Shown: positions 60,079 to 64,000 of the stretch, one piece after another
Layout of the letters: every line of letters starts with the position of its first letter
Numbering within the stretch: position 1 is the first letter of the stretch
DNA from: Marseilla massiliensis
GTDB lineage: Bacteria; Bacteroidota; Bacteroidia; Bacteroidales; Bacteroidaceae
Direction of reading: 5' to 3'
DNA: 64,000 bases
Assembly (NCBI RefSeq): GCF_016899855.1
Contig: NZ_JACJJG010000001.1
Location: 100,256-164,255, forward strand
The notes under the pieces: model-generated
Seen by the model: the letters and a program-made list of their open reading frames with translations, nothing else
Databases searched by the model: none
What the model was told of the DNA's origin: nothing
Made by a program: the position numbers and the translations under genes

Positions 60079-62178
60079 CTAAACTTTTATTCTTTTTATC
60101 ATATAGCAGGTTCCATGCTCGGTGTGGCGTCCTTTATATCCGCATGCCTTCAACCTGCGGCCTATCTCCACGGCGGTAACTCTTGACGGCGGAATGTCAG
60201 GACACTCTCCGCATACAACCGCCGCTATCTCTGATGCCGTCAGCTCTTGCGCGGCCTCGCCCTCCTCGGGCTGGCGGAACATCGACTGAAGAACCTCGTC
60301 AATGTTGTTATGACGCAAGAAACGGCGGTTATACTCCATCAGGCGGAGTTCTGCCGTGGTGTCAAGATAGTATGCGTAGCCGTGGCGTATCTCGCCGACG
60401 AGTTGGGCATAAAGCTGGTCGTAGGCTACGGGCGATGTGAAGTCAATATCACCCGTTATGTTGGCGCAGATAAAGCGGCGGCTACCGGTAGGATCTGTCA
60501 GCGGACAAGGACTGTTGGTGGTGCCGATGAAGCTGGCATAACGCCGCTCGGTTGTAAACGTGCGGCCGTAAGCCTTTATGGCGGTAACGTCGCCTTTTGA
60601 GAACAGATATTTCATTAACGGTTGGCGACGGGCAGAATAACGGTCGAACTCGTCGATGTTGATAAGGGCGAAGCTCGACAGGCCAAGCATTACGGCGTTG
60701 TCGTTCTTGAAGTCTATACGGTCGTTCTGGTACGGCTGTAATGACTCCGGCAGGATTATTTTTGTAAACGACGTCTTGCCGCAACCCTGCCGCCCGATGA
60801 GCAATGGCACAAGGGCGTTGCCATGGTTGCTGTCGAGCCCCATCCAGTGAGCCACCATTGAGCGCATCCACACTGAGAAGAACTCTGTCCAATAAGGATT
60901 GTCAGTAGGCACACGAGCGGCAAAAGCCTTGAGGCGGTCGCGTCCGTCCCACTCCGGAAGCGAGGCGATATAATCGTTAACGGGGTCATACGGCTCAACC
61001 AGTTCGGAGTTGACACGCTCCTTGATGTCGCGCGCCCACACACGTATGCCCTCACGCTGGGCCATAGTCGCAATGGCGTTGATAACCTCCTGAGTCACGG
61101 GGCGATAGTATGTGTCGTAAGCTCCGAGTGGCTTGTACTGGGTAACGCCGGTCAACACGTTGCGGCGCAAACGGAAACGTTTACGCATGAAGTGGTCGGT
61201 CTTCATCGCCGTGAGCGCCGGCAAAGGGACGTACGCCGTTGGATTTGCGTGAACAAGATTGTTGCCGTAGGCCTGGTTGAAAAGCAACGTAATGAGCTCG
61301 CCGTCACGGTTGATAAGGTCGAGCGTCATGGCACGGTCGACACACATCTGCTGTGGCAATCCAGAGTGGCGGCAATAACGGGCGAGCAAGGATATCGCCC
61401 TCTCCTCAAAGAGGGCATCGTCAAGACTTAATCCTGAATCAAGCACGCTGTCCCAACACGAATAGAAGATGTAACGGTATGCCTCGTCATGCGACTTACC
61501 CGGCAAGGGCGACTCGTCAACGTCCCGGACATCGGCCGCACGATATGCCGCCACAGGCTTTGACAGGTCAACAGTGAACGCCACTGCCCCAGGGGCGTAA
61601 TATACACCTGCATCGGCGCTCATCAGGCACATCGTATCGTCCGCCTGAACCTGCACGTGCATGTTGACTCCCAACTGCGACGAATAGACATAATGCAGGC
61701 GACGCACGCCTTCAGTCATCATCCGAACGTATGCGGTTGCGTCAGAATCAGACACTCCATCATGCGCCACCACACGGCACACAACCTCTACAGAACGGCC
61801 GTTGGCACCGACAAAGGCCATCATCGTAAACGGCTGACGCGCAGCCTCGTTACGCAGGGATACAGCCGTTGGGAAGTCGGCAAGGTTGTCTATCTCAAGT
61901 AATACAAGTCCATTACGCCCCACCAAACGCCGCACGCCACCCTGGCGACGGTATTCGGAGGCGAAACACAGGCGCGGAATGCGGTTATCCGCCGTATCGA
62001 CAGCCCACTGACGCGCCTCTCCGCCACGCCCGACAGACAACATCCGCGGCGACGCGCACCGGTAGTCGGATATTGCATCTGCATAATCACCGTCACGGAT
62101 AATACTCACCAACTCATCTACACCGCAAGCCGTAATGCGCTCGCCGTTAAGAAAATTCTTGAATACGCTTACTTTCAT
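60079..62178 (-). CDS. VapE/VirE-domain P-loop protein with BT4734-like N-terminus
   Basis: From MKVSVFKNFLNGER (start 62178) the protein has 699 residues. The N-terminal 220 residues match the primase-like domain common in Bacteroidetes mobile DNA (AYVRMMTEGVRRLHYVYSSQ). The C-terminal VirE/VapE domain has a Walker A (GRQGCGKTSF), ALINIDEFD as Walker B, and IGTTNS plus DPTGSRRF. Such proteins are likely primase-helicases of phage satellites or integrated elements, so this may be a remnant of one. A leftward -7 element TACTTTTG lies at 62256-62249. Confidence 0.82.
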   Translation of the reverse strand: MKVSVFKNFLNGERITACGVDELVSIIRDGDYADAISDYRCASPRMLSVGRGGEARQWAVDTADNRIPRLCFASEYRRQGGVRRLVGRNGLVLLEIDNLADFPTAVSLRNEAARQPFTMMAFVGANGRSVEVVCRVVAHDGVSDSDATAYVRMMTEGVRRLHYVYSSQLGVNMHVQVQADDTMCLMSADAGVYYAPGAVAFTVDLSKPVAAYRAADVRDVDESPLPGKSHDEAYRYIFYSCWDSVLDSGLSLDDALFEERAISLLARYCRHSGLPQQMCVDRAMTLDLINRDGELITLLFNQAYGNNLVHANPTAYVPLPALTAMKTDHFMRKRFRLRRNVLTGVTQYKPLGAYDTYYRPVTQEVINAIATMAQREGIRVWARDIKERVNSELVEPYDPVNDYIASLPEWDGRDRLKAFAARVPTDNPYWTEFFSVWMRSMVAHWMGLDSNHGNALVPLLIGRQGCGKTSFTKIILPESLQPYQNDRIDFKNDNAVMLGLSSFALINIDEFDRYSARRQPLMKYLFSKGDVTAIKAYGRTFTTERRYASFIGTTNSPCPLTDPTGSRRFICANITGDIDFTSPVAYDQLYAQLVGEIRHGYAYYLDTTAELRLMEYNRRFLRHNNIDEVLQSMFRQPEEGEAAQELTASEIAAVVCGECPDIPPSRVTAVEIGRRLKACGYKGRHTEHGTCYMIKRIKV

Positions 62179-62248
62179 GTTCTTAGTTCTTAAATAGTTA
62201 CCACACAAGGAGATACAGGTTTGCCGGTTATCGCCTCACTTAATTTGG

Positions 62249-62256
62249 CAAAAGTA
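62249..62256 (-). promoter_or_regulatory. TAnnTTTG promoter of the VapE-like gene
   Basis: CAAAAGTA on the plus strand reads TACTTTTG followed by C leftward, 71 bp before the start codon. The rest of 62257-62409 shows nothing that I can name. Confidence 0.55.
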
Positions 62257-62409
62257 TAAAACATGAACTTACCGTAAAAGAACGAACGCAATATAAAATG
62301 CGGTATATTTTAAGAGTGAATGACAATCAAAAATATTTTGCTTGAAAAGAATATGAATGTCCGCATTATGCCAACGACAATGACAATATTAAAGGATTAA
62401 ACAGACAAA

Positions 62410-62448
62410 ACAAACCGTCACTCCGAGTCAAGCACGAAATGACGGTTT
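62410..62448 (-). terminator. Terminator of the phosphohexomutase gene
   Basis: CAAACCGTCA pairs perfectly with TGACGGTTTG (19-nt loop), with T residues beyond it on the leftward strand. Confidence 0.75.
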
Positions 62449-62515
62449 GCCTTGTTGATTTAGATTGGAATAATGACATCCGGCATTATGAGGATATCCA
62501 TAAAATATAAAAAAC

Positions 62516-63901
62516 TTACATCATCTCCTCGACAACCTTCATTATCTGTTTGCCGAGCGCATCGGCCTCTTCCATCGTTTTAGCCTCGCTATATACACGG
62601 ATAATAGGTTCGGTGTTTGACTTACGAAGATGAACCCACTTATCTGGGAAATCTATCTTAACGCCGTCGATATCGTTCACCTGCTGATCGGCGTACATAT
62701 CCTTTACCTTCACAAGTATCGCGTCGATGTCGGTCGAGGGAGTAAGGTCAATACGGTTTTTCGCTATAAAATAATTGGGGTATGTGGCACGCAATTCGCT
62801 CACCTTACACCCTTTATGCGCCAATGACGAGAGGAATAATGCTATGCCGACAAGCGCGTCGCGGCCATAATGGCATTCGGGATAAATAACACCGCCATTG
62901 CCTTCGCCGCCAATCACGGCGCCCACTTCCTTCATCTTGGTAGTAACGTTCACTTCGCCAACGGCAGCGGCCGTGTACTTTCCGCCATAACGTTCGGTCA
63001 CGTCACGCAGGGCACGCGTACTGCTGAGGTTACTTACCGTATTGCCCGGGGTATGGCTGAGCACATAATCGGCAACAGACACAAGCGTATATTCCTCGCC
63101 GAACATACGGCCGTCCTCACAGATAAAAGCAAGACGGTCAACGTCCGGGTCAACTACGATACCGAGGTCGAATCCACCTCCACGCATCCGTTCCATTATG
63201 CCGCCGAGATTCTTCTCAAGAGGTTCTGGATTATGGGCGAAATTACCATCGGGAGTTCCGTTTAAGACCTCATACTCAACTCCAAGATCCTTTAACAGAT
63301 CCGGCAAAATAACTCCGCCTACACTGTTTACCGTATCTACGCATACTCGGAAGCGCGCATTCCGCACAGCCTCAACGTCAACCAGCGGCAAAGCCAGAAC
63401 CGCATCGATATGCTTGCGGTTATATGTTTCGTCAAGCTCGTACTTGCCGAGAGTGTCAACATCTGCGTATATAAAGCTTTCTTTTTCGGCTATGGCAAGC
63501 ACTTCGTTACCGTCTGCCTTGCTGAGAAATTCACCTTTATTATTCAACAACTTGAGAGCATTCCACTGGCGCGGGTTATGGCTGGCCGTAATTATTATAC
63601 CACCGTCTGCCCCAGACATTGTAACGGCAAGTTCGGTAGTCGGAGTAGTGGCAAGACCGATATCAAGCACGTCAAAACCAACGCCCATAAGCGTACCGCA
63701 AACAACATTGCGCACCATGTCGCCGGAAATACGTGCATCACGGCCTACAACAATCTTCCCCCTGCAGCCTGCCCCACCCTGCTTACGAATGAACATGGCA
63801 TAGGCAGTGGTAAACTTAACTATGTCAAGCGGATTAAGCGTGTCACCAGTATGTCCGCCAATTGTACCACGAATACCAGATATTGATTTTATTAATGTCA
63901 T
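62516..63901 (-). CDS. glmM: Phosphoglucosamine mutase/phosphomannomutase
   Basis: The 461-residue alpha-D-phosphohexomutase has the phosphoserine loop TASHNP, the metal loop DPDVDR, the sugar loop GEGNGGVIYP and the phosphate site RKSNTEPIIRVYSEA. In Bacteroidales this family member usually supplies glucosamine-1-phosphate for UDP-GlcNAc, but mannose specificity cannot be excluded. Its upstream region is the AT-rich tandem repeat at 63907-64000. Confidence 0.88.
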   Translation of the reverse strand: MTLIKSISGIRGTIGGHTGDTLNPLDIVKFTTAYAMFIRKQGGAGCRGKIVVGRDARISGDMVRNVVCGTLMGVGFDVLDIGLATTPTTELAVTMSGADGGIIITASHNPRQWNALKLLNNKGEFLSKADGNEVLAIAEKESFIYADVDTLGKYELDETYNRKHIDAVLALPLVDVEAVRNARFRVCVDTVNSVGGVILPDLLKDLGVEYEVLNGTPDGNFAHNPEPLEKNLGGIMERMRGGGFDLGIVVDPDVDRLAFICEDGRMFGEEYTLVSVADYVLSHTPGNTVSNLSSTRALRDVTERYGGKYTAAAVGEVNVTTKMKEVGAVIGGEGNGGVIYPECHYGRDALVGIALFLSSLAHKGCKVSELRATYPNYFIAKNRIDLTPSTDIDAILVKVKDMYADQQVNDIDGVKIDFPDKWVHLRKSNTEPIIRVYSEAKTMEEADALGKQIMKVVEEMM

Positions 63902-63906
63902 AATAT

Positions 63907-64000
63907 GAGAATTAAGAGTTAAAAATTAAGAGTTAAGAATTAAGAGTTAAGAATTAAGAGTTAAGAATTAAGAGTTAAGAATTAAGAGTTAAGAATTAAG
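63907..64000. repeat. Tandem AT-rich 14-bp repeat, copy 4, open at the window edge
   Basis: About six units of AGAATTAAGAGTTA in direct orientation run to the last base. The unit is the same as in the inverted pairs at 48209, 56868 and 57482. It begins 6 bp upstream of the glmM start codon. Confidence 0.75.

Overview
The window is Bacteroidales DNA, most likely Prevotellaceae or a close relative. The evidence is the many promoters of the Bacteroidetes form (-7 element TAnnTTTG, sometimes with TTTG at -33), genes without obvious Shine-Dalgarno sequences, and typical neighbours: a DUF2723 membrane protein, a VapE-type protein, dipeptidyl peptidase IV and a Bacteroides-type tyrosine integrase. 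Genus is an inference; I could not run a search.

Positions 1 to about 37.8 kb are one end of an integrative and conjugative (or mobilizable) element. It stops at a tRNA-Ser(TGA) gene (37839-37926), next to a tyrosine integrase (36309-37541). The type IV secretion genes, the coupling protein and the other end must lie to the left. A rightward operon (1-8387) carries a frameshifted ORF, a large unknown protein, a polyvalent ArdC-like/MutS-I protein, a peptidoglycan hydrolase, a tandem OB-fold protein and an intact ArdC antirestriction metalloprotease. Leftward cargo follows: a YubB-like protein, a DNA polymerase III beta clamp, an OmpA porin, a MobV relaxase with a candidate oriT, many small unknown proteins, a SLOG protein and a phosphoribosyltransferase, a 1671-residue methylase-helicase fusion, PcfJ and PcfK homologues, and SSB. 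A rightward UmuD-UmuC pair completes it. The theme is survival of the incoming DNA strand: antirestriction, ssDNA binding, a clamp and a translesion polymerase.

The most unusual signal is non-coding. Eight leftward transcription units are preceded by a leader of about 110-200 nt folding into nested helices. In seven of the eight (units beginning at 11057, 21496, 23237, 29015, 31797, 32561 and 35779) the innermost hairpin has an asymmetric internal loop (ACG opposite GAAG, plus-strand reading) that stays constant while both flanking helices change by compensatory substitutions. Most leaders also end in a small hairpin followed by a CAGGGRAA-like box just before the start codon, and have a CCTTTTATA box (leftward reading) 30-65 nt upstream. 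Two further compact multi-stem RNAs (23604-23732, 29351-29499) sit between pairs of such boxes. Together they look like a family of cis-acting RNAs shared across the element, possibly a coordinated regulatory regulon.

From 37.9 to 64 kb is ordinary chromosome: pncB, a double GNAT protein, an MscS channel, a serine acetyltransferase, an RlmL-like methyltransferase, DPP IV, purD, membrane proteins, an MBL hydrolase, a DUF2723 protein, a polysaccharide deacetylase, queG, a YbjQ protein, an AT-rich HNH/Vsr island, a VapE-type protein and a phosphohexomutase. Two dispersed intergenic repeat families occur only in this chromosomal half: GC-rich palindromes around GACGGCCTTTT, and AT-rich 14-bp-period repeats around TTAAGAATTAAGAG that form inverted pairs and, once, enclose a promoter.
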